NCBI GenBank assembly: GCA_937872895.1
Contig: CALMUP010000001.1
Coordinates: forward strand, 1-64,000
Direction of reading: 5' to 3'
DNA: 64,000 nucleotides
Source of the DNA: an uncultured Verrucomicrobiota bacterium
Lineage (GTDB): Bacteria; Verrucomicrobiota; Kiritimatiellia; CAIVKH01
Shown here: positions 50,927 through 59,240 of the stretch, piece by piece
How positions within the stretch are numbered: the first letter of the stretch is position 1
Layout of the letters: every line of letters begins with the position of its first letter
The notes under the pieces: generated by a model
What the model saw: the letters and a program-made list of their open reading frames with translations, nothing else
Database searches by the model: none
What the model was told of the DNA's origin: nothing
Translations under genes and position numbers: made by a program

Positions 50927-52030
50927 ATGAATATTGATCAAACCGTGGTTCGACACGCCTTGCCGGATGATGAACCGGGCTCTGGCGACACAGACTGGTT
51001 CTATCGTCAAACCCCGTTTGAACGGGAAGAAATCAAACACCTGGTTTCCTACAAGCGAAACATCCTTGGCATTCGCGAGGATGGTCGCTATCCAAAGAAG
51101 CCGACACTTACGTATCCGCACATTCTGCCTGATGGATACAAGACTGCTGCCTTTTGCCCCAATATCGCTGACCAAATTATTGCGCACCTGAAAGAAGAGG
51201 GTATTCAGGAACATACGGAACTCTTGAACCTCAAGAGTTCGCAGGCTGCTTGCTTGAATATTCTCTTTCCGCTTCGACTGAACAAAAGTCTGGCGGCGCG
51301 TGTTCTGCACAAACACCTGCCCGGACTTGATGTGATTTCTGACATTCAGTTTGAATACACCGGCCAGGATGAAGCACCAGGCGCTCGACTGGAGTGTACC
51401 GAGTGGCTCGGCGAACCGCCGAATGGTAAGCGTGGTCAATACCGCACCAGTATCGACGCGGCGATATTCTGGTCGGACACATCGTCCCGAGCACACATCA
51501 CGCTGGTTGAGTGGAAATACACCGAACGATCCTTTGGATCTTGTAGCGCTTTCGCTAACGCCAACGCCCTGGAGCAGGCCGCTTGCAAGTCATCGACGTA
51601 TAAAGACACCTGCTTGCTCGTGAACCATGGTCCGCGTCGAAATCGCCGCTACTGGGACCATCTCGACGCATCTGGCATCAAGCTCGAGAAAATGAAGGGA
51701 TTGTCCGGATGCCCGTTCCGGGGCCCTTTTTATCAACTGATGCGCCAGTTCCTGGTTGCCCAGTATCTTCGCAACAAGCATCCACAGACGATTGTTGATG
51801 TTTTGGCGATTCATTTTGCCAAGAACAAGGCGTTGAATGACGTTCCCAAGGAACTGAAACCGTTATGCCGGCCCGATCATTCGACCGTCATATCGGCATG
51901 GAATTCAACGCTGGCTGATGTTCCTGAGCTACGCTCGCTTCACATTGAAGACATCATGACGGAATTTGATGCGGCCTCTGAAACGGATACTGAATGGAGA
52001 TCCTTTATCCGTCAACGGTACCGCGTTTGA
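50927..52030 (+). CDS. PGN_0703-like putative restriction endonuclease
   Basis: 367 residues from the ATG at 50927, with AGGA at an 8-base spacing; earlier starts at 50891 or 50918 are possible. LLNLKSSQAACLNILFPL near residue 110 and a later PD-(D/E)xK-like core, SIDAAIFW...ITLVEWKYTE (Asp, then Glu-x-Lys), fit the PGN_0703 family of putative restriction enzymes. No methyltransferase is adjacent. GC content is lower than in the chromosome core. Nuclease function is predicted, not proven. Confidence 0.7.
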   Translation: MNIDQTVVRHALPDDEPGSGDTDWFYRQTPFEREEIKHLVSYKRNILGIREDGRYPKKPTLTYPHILPDGYKTAAFCPNIADQIIAHLKEEGIQEHTELLNLKSSQAACLNILFPLRLNKSLAARVLHKHLPGLDVISDIQFEYTGQDEAPGARLECTEWLGEPPNGKRGQYRTSIDAAIFWSDTSSRAHITLVEWKYTERSFGSCSAFANANALEQAACKSSTYKDTCLLVNHGPRRNRRYWDHLDASGIKLEKMKGLSGCPFRGPFYQLMRQFLVAQYLRNKHPQTIVDVLAIHFAKNKALNDVPKELKPLCRPDHSTVISAWNSTLADVPELRSLHIEDIMTEFDAASETDTEWRSFIRQRYRV

Positions 52031-52716
52031 GCCAAAAGCGGACTCGCCCTCGGGTGGCGGCCCTCGGCCTGGGGTTGGTCGCCGGATCCCGGTGGGCGGG
52101 ATGCTCGGCTCCACGGCCAGCCTGGGCCGGCTGGCCTACCGGGTCTCGCTGGACACTCGACCGCGGCGGCGCGGCACGAAATCGCGTTTCCCCCTGGCGG
52201 TTCTCCGAACCCCTCCCTTCGCCCCCTTCCAGATATTGTACTGGTCTCAGGGAACCCACCGGGGGCAACTTTCGACGAGAACAACGTAAGCACACAAAAC
52301 CCTCGCCGGCTGAGGCCGTCGATTCCTTGCTTTTTTTTGTGTGGTTCTCGGCCTTCGGCTTTCGCGCCTGATGCGCCGCCTGATCCACCCCCATGCCGGT
52401 CGCGAATATGTGAGCGCCCCTCAAGGGGCTCCGGCAAGCCTCCCGGCATCATGACCGGCTCGCGCCCTCGCACGGTCATTCCCGCCGGTCGCCCGCGGCC
52501 TTCGGGGTTTCGGCTCGACTCGTCTCGCACGAACTCCCCTTGACCGCTAAAGGGAAACCCGCGTCAGTTTCCCTCATCCTTCCCCTCATGGATCAAACAT
52601 TTTCCGATATCATTATGTTGAACACCTTGAACTCGATGCCTTCAGAAAAAACTGGTACGAAGTGCAATGAATTGCAACAGTCAGGGTGCTAAACACGCAA
52701 TGTATTCGCTCTATGA
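52031..52716. other. Intergenic GC-rich spacer
   Basis: No gene is supported in this ~690-bp stretch. It changes from GC-rich, possibly decayed coding sequence to AT-rich sequence after about 52590, the left edge of a compositionally different segment. No convincing promoter, RNA or repeat was recognised. Confidence 0.4.
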
Positions 52717-53589
52717 ATGGCAATCAATCTACTTAACACTGCAATGAACATTGATTTTGGAATAGTTACGAAATACCAAAGGGGTTTTGGTTTTGTTTCA
52801 CACACATTCCTTGATCCTGGCTTTCTTGACGCCGCCTTCCATTTAAGTGTTGTGCACAAAAGCCAGCCGATTATTGCCAAACTGCTTAGCACCAAGAAGG
52901 AAATCAATGTTTGTTTTTGGTATGAGTATAAAATTGAAGCAAGAGGATGCAATGTAATTTTAGTTTTAGAGGATGCTATAGCGCAAAAAATTAACCCTAA
53001 ACATTTAGCATCTCTAATCGACAAAACCATGAAACTATGGCCAATTGCATGGGGTTCTTTTTCTGAATTAGTAAAAAAAGCAACTTACGGCTTTTTAGAG
53101 CCTGATGAAGCAAGTCAATTGTCAATCTTGCTGAAGTTACTTGGCGCCGAGAAGCTAAAACGCAAAGAAGAGCTTGAAGAGGCTGAAAAATTACGCATTG
53201 AAGAGGCTGATTTGCTCAGATGGCAGAAGCAGTATAAGTCTGAACGAGCAGTCGAAGCAGCAAAACACAAAGAGTATACTGATCGCATGGCTGCTCAAAA
53301 AAAGATCGAAGATGATGAGTTTAAGCAATTACTTAACGAAATATCAGCGATGCACTTTACGCGTAGCAGTGAAGTTTCAGAGTACATAGTCCGTAACAAA
53401 CTCGGCTCAAAATATAAACATATTTCAGGCATACTAGAAATGGACCTTCATGGTCGGCGATGGAACTTCAACGGGGGGTTTTCACCAGAGGTGTACGCTC
53501 GATTATGCGAAGCACTTGGATTGGGCAATCAAGGATCGCAATCAACACCTGTGTCATTCACGCCGTATAAAGATCTATTTCAAAAGTGA
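52717..53589 (+). CDS. Protein with N-terminal cold-shock-like domain and coiled coil
   Basis: 290 residues (281 if the ATG at 52744 is used). The N-terminus GIVTKYQRGFGFVSH ... DAAFHLSVV has the RNP1 and RNP2 nucleic-acid-binding motifs of a cold-shock/OB-fold domain. Residues ~150-205 form a charged coiled coil (RKEELEEAEKLRIEEADLL...). The C-terminal ~70 residues (AMHFTRSSEVSEYIV...GRRWNFNGGFSPEVYARLCEALG) form a separate small domain. AT-rich, unlike its neighbours. RNA or ssDNA binding is likely; its biological role is unknown. Confidence 0.7.
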   Translation: MAINLLNTAMNIDFGIVTKYQRGFGFVSHTFLDPGFLDAAFHLSVVHKSQPIIAKLLSTKKEINVCFWYEYKIEARGCNVILVLEDAIAQKINPKHLASLIDKTMKLWPIAWGSFSELVKKATYGFLEPDEASQLSILLKLLGAEKLKRKEELEEAEKLRIEEADLLRWQKQYKSERAVEAAKHKEYTDRMAAQKKIEDDEFKQLLNEISAMHFTRSSEVSEYIVRNKLGSKYKHISGILEMDLHGRRWNFNGGFSPEVYARLCEALGLGNQGSQSTPVSFTPYKDLFQK

Positions 53590-53688
53590 CGTCCGCGTTC
53601 GACATGAATGCAGCCAGGTAATATGGCCTACTAACCCAATACGCAGTGCTTTCCTTGCCCGCCCCCTCCGCCGCCGTATCATCGCGGC

Positions 53689-54009
53689 ATGGATTCTGAG
53701 CCACTCACGTCCACCGAGCCTGTGGTTTCGTTGCTTCGCGGCGAAAACGGATGCTTTGTGCCTGGAAACCGTCCTCCTCCAGCCCAACCGGGCCGTGTCG
53801 GCGGCCGGGCCAAGGCGTTGCTGTTGCTCGACCGGATACTCTCCAAGGAGAAGCTGGGCGAGGAGGGCGCGATCCAATGGGTCAGGCTTTCAACTATGTT
53901 CCCCACGCCGGACAGCGGCTCATCCACGCCTCCGGTCATCAACGTTTCCGCGTCGTCTGTTGCGGACGACGCTGGGGAAAAACCCTCTGCCTTGCCGCCG
54001 AAATCCTAG
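53689..54009 (+). CDS. Possible small terminase subunit-like fragment
   Basis: 106-codon frame. Only the first ~65 codons (up to the terminase ATG at 53877) look protein-like: GGRAKALLLLDRILSKEKLGEEGA resembles phage small-terminase or packaging adaptor N-termini that precede Mu-type large terminases. The rest overlaps the terminase gene in another frame and is probably spurious, which suggests a truncated or frameshifted gene. Confidence 0.35.
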   Translation: MDSEPLTSTEPVVSLLRGENGCFVPGNRPPPAQPGRVGGRAKALLLLDRILSKEKLGEEGAIQWVRLSTMFPTPDSGSSTPPVINVSASSVADDAGEKPSALPPKS

Positions 54010-55121
54010 ACCGCGCCGGCGGGGAGGCGGCGGGCGATTACGCCTGGATTGCGCCGACCTACTTCATCGCCGAACGCGGGGTCGAGGCCTTGCGGGAGAT
54101 TGCCGGGGAGTTCGTCCGCTTCACCGGCCGGAATCCCATCCGGGCCGAGCTCGACGGCGCCTTCGGCACCTCGCGCATCCTGTTCCTCTCCGCCGACAAC
54201 CCGGAGTCGATCCTTGGTCTAGGCTTCCAGGGCATCGTGGTCGACGAGGCGGCCCGGATTCCGACGGACGTCTGGCACTACACCATCCGCCCCACCCTCG
54301 CCCAGACATTGGGCTGGGCCACGCTGATCTCGACTCCCAACGGCCGCGGCTGGTTCTACGACCTGCACACGCGGGGCAACGACCAGCAGGAGACGGACTA
54401 CCAGTCCTTCCACTTCGCCAGCAACACGAACCCCTACTTTCCGACCGAGGAATGGGAGGAGGCCAAGCGGACCATGCCGGCGGATGTTTTCCGACAGGAA
54501 TACATGGCCGAGTTCCTCGAGGACAGCGCCGGCGTCTTCCGCAACGTCGACGCCTGCCTACTCGCAGCTCCGCCCACACGCAGCGACGACGTAGCCATCG
54601 GCTGCGACCTCGCCAAACACACCGACCACACGGTCCTGATCGCCATGGACCGCAAGACCGGCCAGTGCCTCGACATGGAACGGTTCAACCACCTGGATTG
54701 GCCCATCCAGAAAGAACGGATTGTCGAGTTTACCCGCCGCCACAACGGCTTGCTGGTGATGGACGCCACCGGTATCGGCGATCCGGTCTACGACGACCTC
54801 CGCCACGTCCTGCCCAGGATCGAGCCGGTCAAGCTCACCAACCTATCCAAGGCCCAGTTGATTCAGCGCCTTGTGGTGGCCATCGAGCAGCGGCAGATCG
54901 TATGGCCCGCCGCCTGGTCAGTCGTGACCGACGAGCTAAAGCGTTATGAGTACGAGATTACCACCAACGGCTCGATCACCTACAACGCTCCAGTCGGTTA
55001 CCATGACGATTGCGTCATCGCCCTCTCCCTGGCCAACTCTGAGCGATTCCAGTTCATTTGGAGGGGCGAGGCGCGGGTGTTTGGCTCAAGAACGGTCTCC
55101 AGACAATTACTTTTGGGGTAG
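53877..55121 (+). CDS. Phage terminase large subunit (Mu gp28-like)
   Basis: 414 residues from the ATG at 53877. The ATPase domain has Walker A GRRWGKT (residues 30-36) and Walker B GIVVDEA (D123, E124), followed by the coupling motif TLISTPNGRG. The nuclease domain has acidic residues in AIGCDLAKHTDHTV, VMDATGIGDPVYDDL and GYHDDCVIAL. It would cut and package phage DNA. Only the terminase and a portal fragment remain of a morphogenesis module, so this is a prophage remnant. Confidence 0.88.
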   Translation: MGQAFNYVPHAGQRLIHASGHQRFRVVCCGRRWGKTLCLAAEILDRAGGEAAGDYAWIAPTYFIAERGVEALREIAGEFVRFTGRNPIRAELDGAFGTSRILFLSADNPESILGLGFQGIVVDEAARIPTDVWHYTIRPTLAQTLGWATLISTPNGRGWFYDLHTRGNDQQETDYQSFHFASNTNPYFPTEEWEEAKRTMPADVFRQEYMAEFLEDSAGVFRNVDACLLAAPPTRSDDVAIGCDLAKHTDHTVLIAMDRKTGQCLDMERFNHLDWPIQKERIVEFTRRHNGLLVMDATGIGDPVYDDLRHVLPRIEPVKLTNLSKAQLIQRLVVAIEQRQIVWPAAWSVVTDELKRYEYEITTNGSITYNAPVGYHDDCVIALSLANSERFQFIWRGEARVFGSRTVSRQLLLG

Positions 55122-55481
55122 AGGTTGTTTACGACCTGAGCACGCTCAGTGGACGCGGTCAGGTTTAGGGGGCAGATAGAATACTGCGAATGGAGGCCCG
55201 TCCTGTTCTCATTTTCAAGAATACCGAAACGGTTGCATTTCTAGTATGCAGTTGACAGGGCGGGCGGTTTCAGTCCACAAATGAGGCGTGATACAGTTTG
55301 GCCCCTACCCCAAACGCAGCAGCCGACGAAGCAGCCGGCCTGCGCATTCCTGTCTATTATACTTGTGTGCACATCTTTCTTCCGCATATCGTGTTTTCTC
55401 CCTTTTGAGACCATGAGCATTTACAACGGTTACAACTGGACATTGTCAAAAATTGTACACGGAATGCTAAAAGGTTAATGT
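55122..55481. other. Intergenic spacer between terminase and the inserted gene pair
   Basis: About 360 bp without a supported gene. Composition drops to AT-rich here, marking the left boundary of the inserted segment. TTGTCAAAAATTGTACACGGAA (about 55443-55464) is AT-rich promoter-like sequence, but no clean -35/-10 pair was found. Confidence 0.4.
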
Positions 55482-55667
55482 ATGAAAACTATCGATATCA
55501 GCGCTGGCCTGAACAACACTGGGTTTCGTCGGATGAGCGATACTTACGGCCCTGGTGTCGACAAGATTTCTCCGGATCCCGATAAGCGTCGCAAGGTTCA
55601 GTACAAATTTACCGGACGAACTATCAGCTTCGTCAAAGCCAATGGTGATCGCTTTTCATCGCGATGA
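55482..55667 (+). CDS. Possible small protein upstream of the gene pair
   Basis: 61 codons with an AAAGG Shine-Dalgarno-like sequence in front of the ATG. Highly charged (SPDPDKRRKVQYKFTGR), no recognised family. It lies 36 bp before the large gene, in the same direction, so it could be a third component or a leader peptide. It may also be a chance frame. Confidence 0.35.
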   Translation: MKTIDISAGLNNTGFRRMSDTYGPGVDKISPDPDKRRKVQYKFTGRTISFVKANGDRFSSR

Positions 55668-55703
55668 CCCGAGCGCAAGATTGTACTGTAAAAGTAGGCC
55701 GCC

Positions 55704-58700
55704 ATGGTTAGCCTACCTCCCCTGACAGAACTCGTCAGGATAAAATTCACAAAATCTGCGAACGGGATATTTCGGCCCGAGCAGAGTGACTCTGGCAAAT
55801 TGATAGTGCTGGGTTTCTTTGATCTCGTCGAGTTCTTCGTACGCCCGTTTATCTCGCCTCTTGTCGGCTCACCGTCAGGGCGAAACAAAAGATCGGTCCC
55901 ACTTTTCGACGATTCGCCTTATGATGTCCTTTCGACACTTTTGGATTCCAAAGGTAAAAAGACAGCGAAGAAAGATGCCACACCCTCGCCTTTAGAAATC
56001 CGAGTTCTGTCATGCCTTGGAACTAGCGAAGACTCTCATCGACTGAAGCACCAACTTGAGCGCGCCAAAGAACGCAAAAATGTCTGCGCCATCGTGCAAC
56101 TGACGCTGGGAGAATCGCATCGTGGCGCCCGCACTTATGAAGCAACCGCCCAATTACTAAAACATCTGCGCTCGTCAAACATACACGATTCAATATCTGA
56201 CTCGTGTATTTTCACGTGCCTGGATGCTCCCCATCTGGTCCTTGTTATGTGGGCAGATAAAGTGCGAACTATCTTCGACGCCATGGTTCGGTTGCGCTGC
56301 CTGCGTTCTGGTTCTGCCAAAGACAAGAAGCCGGTATTTGGAAATACTGTTACGACTCTGTGCGTAAAAGACTACGAACCTCTCGCCAAGAGCCTCACCA
56401 CCAAAGAGGTTGTAACTATGAGGCTGAAGGTGTCGCCTAAGCTCAACAATGAATTTCTGGGGCTTTCAAAAAGATTTTCCAGCAACTCGTCATCAGGTTC
56501 CTCACTGCGTTATGGACCTCACCTCACTTTCGGGTTCTACGACCAGGTATTGATTCCGCCCAATTCGCGAGTGGCAGATGCGTATAAGCTCATGTTGGCG
56601 AGGCAAAATAAAACTGCATGGGACGCCTCCACAACAATCTATACGCACCCAGACGCCGACATCAATACTAACCCTGTCGACCTTAACCTATCCTTTTCCT
56701 GCAGACCCTATGAGCTTGAATCACCAGGCGACTTCGATCTTCGTGAACTTTTGTTAGGAAATGCTAAAAAATACTCTGGTGCTAGCGGGAGGAGGCAACT
56801 ACGGGACTATCTGTCATGCCTTAACTATGAATTACTCCGAGAATGCCAACAGTTTACATCATTGCTAAACGCAATGTCTGACGACACAGACTACGTGCCG
56901 GGAAGGTATCAGGTAAAAGAGGTGGCAAGGCAGTTCTTTCGCCACTTGGGTGACAAAATTCGCCAGCATCTCGACTCCTGTCAACATATCGAATACGGCC
57001 GCGATACCGATAGACCCACCGAATTCCTTTTGCAGCAGTCCGACTATTTGAAATTTGTCAGTATCATGCACCGGGCTCTTGAAGCGAGGATGAGTGCATC
57101 GGTTCAAGTCCACGGACGCAAGATCGTTACATCAAGCCGTAGTTCGTTCCTCAAGGTAATTGCCGCTATTCAGACATTTTCCGACCTATTCCAACTATAC
57201 ATGTCGCGCTACGGATGCATTGGTTCATATCAGTTTCACAACGTCATTCTTGTGGAACCAATAGATCATTCGCAATGGAAGACGGTAGTTCCCCCTGAAG
57301 ATCTAAAGAGCCGCATTACGTTCAGCGAGACTCATATTAACCGCAATTCACTGGGTCATTTGGGCGTGGCGGCTATATCTGGCTTACATGAAATGAGCCA
57401 AAATGCACTAATGCGAATACTTAGGCAGCCAAGCTACACAAGCCGACTGTTCAGCAAATACGTACTGAATCGCCTTGTGGAAGAACTCTCCACCAGCGAC
57501 GGGACTATTTACAGCAAGCGTGGTCGAATGCTCGGTCAAGAGGAAGCAGCATGTTTGAGAATAAAGTGGGGGCAAGCATGTGCAAAATACTTTGCGGGTG
57601 ATCCTGTGGGACGGTATTTGGAGTTTTTCTCACACCTAGCCAAATATCATGGCCAACCGCACTTCGATCTCTATTTGCATGTTCAGAATGCACTAGTTGC
57701 AGGGCTTCCTTCGACAACCAAAAAAAAGCTTAAACAGACTAATGCTGCCAAGTCATACCTTGGCAGTTCAATGGGTAGAGTCAAAAACAGAATCAATTCT
57801 CTAACGACACTCAAACTTGCGGAAATGTGTGTTGCGATAGATACGGAAGAGTTTTTATGGCAGCAGGAATTGGTAGGAGATGGGTACGGTTGGCTGCGTG
57901 AGATACTCTTGACTAAACGGATCGAGATCGAAACACAGGAGGGCATTTCACCTTCGGACAGCCAGTTTAGACTGAGCCGCGATGTTTATAGCAAAATCGC
58001 AGGAACAGAGTTAAACATCTCGGAAATTGCCAAATCGTGCTTCACAAAGACACTATTGAAATTTTTCCCAAAGGGAAGTATTCCGTTAGACGCCCTGTGG
58101 AGCGTTGAAGGTTTTAGTAGTTTCTACCCCAAGCAGCGGGATTCAAGTGATGGAATAAGCCCTGGCAAGCTCGCCGACATAATTGCTAACTACGACTATT
58201 CTAATACATATCTTGCACAAACATCACCGAGCAAGATGACAAACCAGCCCGACCTCCCGACAGCAATTGCGGAGTTTTTAGATACGCCATCCTATAATGA
58301 TTTAGCCGTAGCATTTCATGAACTCTTACCGCATTTACGCTTACTGTTGTATGAAGCGCTTCGTGACACTTTTAGGTCGAACAGAAGTAATCATCCCGAG
58401 GATTTGATGTCTTTCCTTGATGCGCAAGCCGCGATAGCAGCGTCACTCAATATGATGACGGAACAACGGCTATGCTTTAGGGAGGAGATAGAGTTGCTCT
58501 CGGCGGCTGGAATACTACTTTTGTTTTCGGACTCTGATGAGAAAGCTCTACGCGAGCAAATTGCGATATGCGCACGTTTTTCCCTAAGCTTTCACTTGGT
58601 TTCAAAGAATCGCGAATCTGCGGATCAATTGCTGCGCAATTGCCGTCGCTGGCTACTCATATCTGTTGTCCGCGTAACTAAAGCCAGAAGAGGAAGCTGT

Positions 58701-59240
58701 TCCGCGCTGATGAACTTATGGTTGAATGACGCAAAGCATATTGAGAATTGCTTGGGCGATACAGTAAATTTAGTTCTCGACATCTTTCAGCGAACAACTG
58801 AGAGTCTTGTTAATATGGCTCGAAGCCAAGCCCAAGACGGCGATGTTTATTTGTTCAGTCGACGCGTACTTCACATTTATGATCATCTGTTTGTTCATTC
58901 ACGCAGCGAACTCCGCTCGAACTTGATGTCAACCGACGCGCTGCATCACATTGCGTTGCTGGCGGACTACTACGACACTTACACCGACAGCGCACGAATG
59001 AACGAGGATTCCCTAGGTGAAGTCGACACCGATATATTGCGAGACTTCTTGTGTGCCGTATGCTCATGCACGTTTGCAAGCGAAAAAGAGCAAAAGCAAA
59101 ACACATCAAAAACAGCGGACTTGATACTGCGCCTGTGGTCCACACAGTTTCTGCTGCCGGGCCTACGGGAAAATTTAAATGACATCAATACGGCGCGGGA
59201 ATTTAACGATCTCATATCTCTAAAGCAAAACTATGCTTAA
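55704..59240 (+). CDS. Unknown 1178-residue protein, first gene of a two-gene candidate system
   Basis: 1178 residues, no recognised family over its whole length and no membrane helices that stand out. The N-terminal ~230 residues look like a separate alpha/beta region (VCAIVQLTLG...HLVLVMWADKVRTIFDAMVRLR). The middle and C-terminal parts are mostly helical, with no Walker, TIR, CARF or nuclease motif visible. LHEMSQ at 561-566 resembles but does not fit a zincin HExxH. The gene overlaps the cyclase-like gene by 8 bases, so the products are probably made together. Composition is more AT-rich than the chromosome, consistent with transfer. It may be the effector or regulator of the pair. Confidence 0.85.
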   Translation: MVSLPPLTELVRIKFTKSANGIFRPEQSDSGKLIVLGFFDLVEFFVRPFISPLVGSPSGRNKRSVPLFDDSPYDVLSTLLDSKGKKTAKKDATPSPLEIRVLSCLGTSEDSHRLKHQLERAKERKNVCAIVQLTLGESHRGARTYEATAQLLKHLRSSNIHDSISDSCIFTCLDAPHLVLVMWADKVRTIFDAMVRLRCLRSGSAKDKKPVFGNTVTTLCVKDYEPLAKSLTTKEVVTMRLKVSPKLNNEFLGLSKRFSSNSSSGSSLRYGPHLTFGFYDQVLIPPNSRVADAYKLMLARQNKTAWDASTTIYTHPDADINTNPVDLNLSFSCRPYELESPGDFDLRELLLGNAKKYSGASGRRQLRDYLSCLNYELLRECQQFTSLLNAMSDDTDYVPGRYQVKEVARQFFRHLGDKIRQHLDSCQHIEYGRDTDRPTEFLLQQSDYLKFVSIMHRALEARMSASVQVHGRKIVTSSRSSFLKVIAAIQTFSDLFQLYMSRYGCIGSYQFHNVILVEPIDHSQWKTVVPPEDLKSRITFSETHINRNSLGHLGVAAISGLHEMSQNALMRILRQPSYTSRLFSKYVLNRLVEELSTSDGTIYSKRGRMLGQEEAACLRIKWGQACAKYFAGDPVGRYLEFFSHLAKYHGQPHFDLYLHVQNALVAGLPSTTKKKLKQTNAAKSYLGSSMGRVKNRINSLTTLKLAEMCVAIDTEEFLWQQELVGDGYGWLREILLTKRIEIETQEGISPSDSQFRLSRDVYSKIAGTELNISEIAKSCFTKTLLKFFPKGSIPLDALWSVEGFSSFYPKQRDSSDGISPGKLADIIANYDYSNTYLAQTSPSKMTNQPDLPTAIAEFLDTPSYNDLAVAFHELLPHLRLLLYEALRDTFRSNRSNHPEDLMSFLDAQAAIAASLNMMTEQRLCFREEIELLSAAGILLLFSDSDEKALREQIAICARFSLSFHLVSKNRESADQLLRNCRRWLLISVVRVTKARRGSCSALMNLWLNDAKHIENCLGDTVNLVLDIFQRTTESLVNMARSQAQDGDVYLFSRRVLHIYDHLFVHSRSELRSNLMSTDALHHIALLADYYDTYTDSARMNEDSLGEVDTDILRDFLCAVCSCTFASEKEQKQNTSKTADLILRLWSTQFLLPGLRENLNDINTAREFNDLISLKQNYA

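Noticed and set aside
53450-54949. 499-codon frame overlapping the cold-shock-domain gene and the terminase
   Set aside because: The region has clear coding in two other frames; this translation is Arg/Pro-rich shadow.
55598-55888. 96-codon minus-strand frame at the start of the large gene
   Set aside because: No ribosome site or similarity; it overlaps both plus-strand genes and looks like chance.
57384-57401. LHEMSQ in the 1178-residue protein as a zinc protease motif
   Set aside because: The fifth residue is Gln, not the second His of HExxH, and no third metal ligand is evident.
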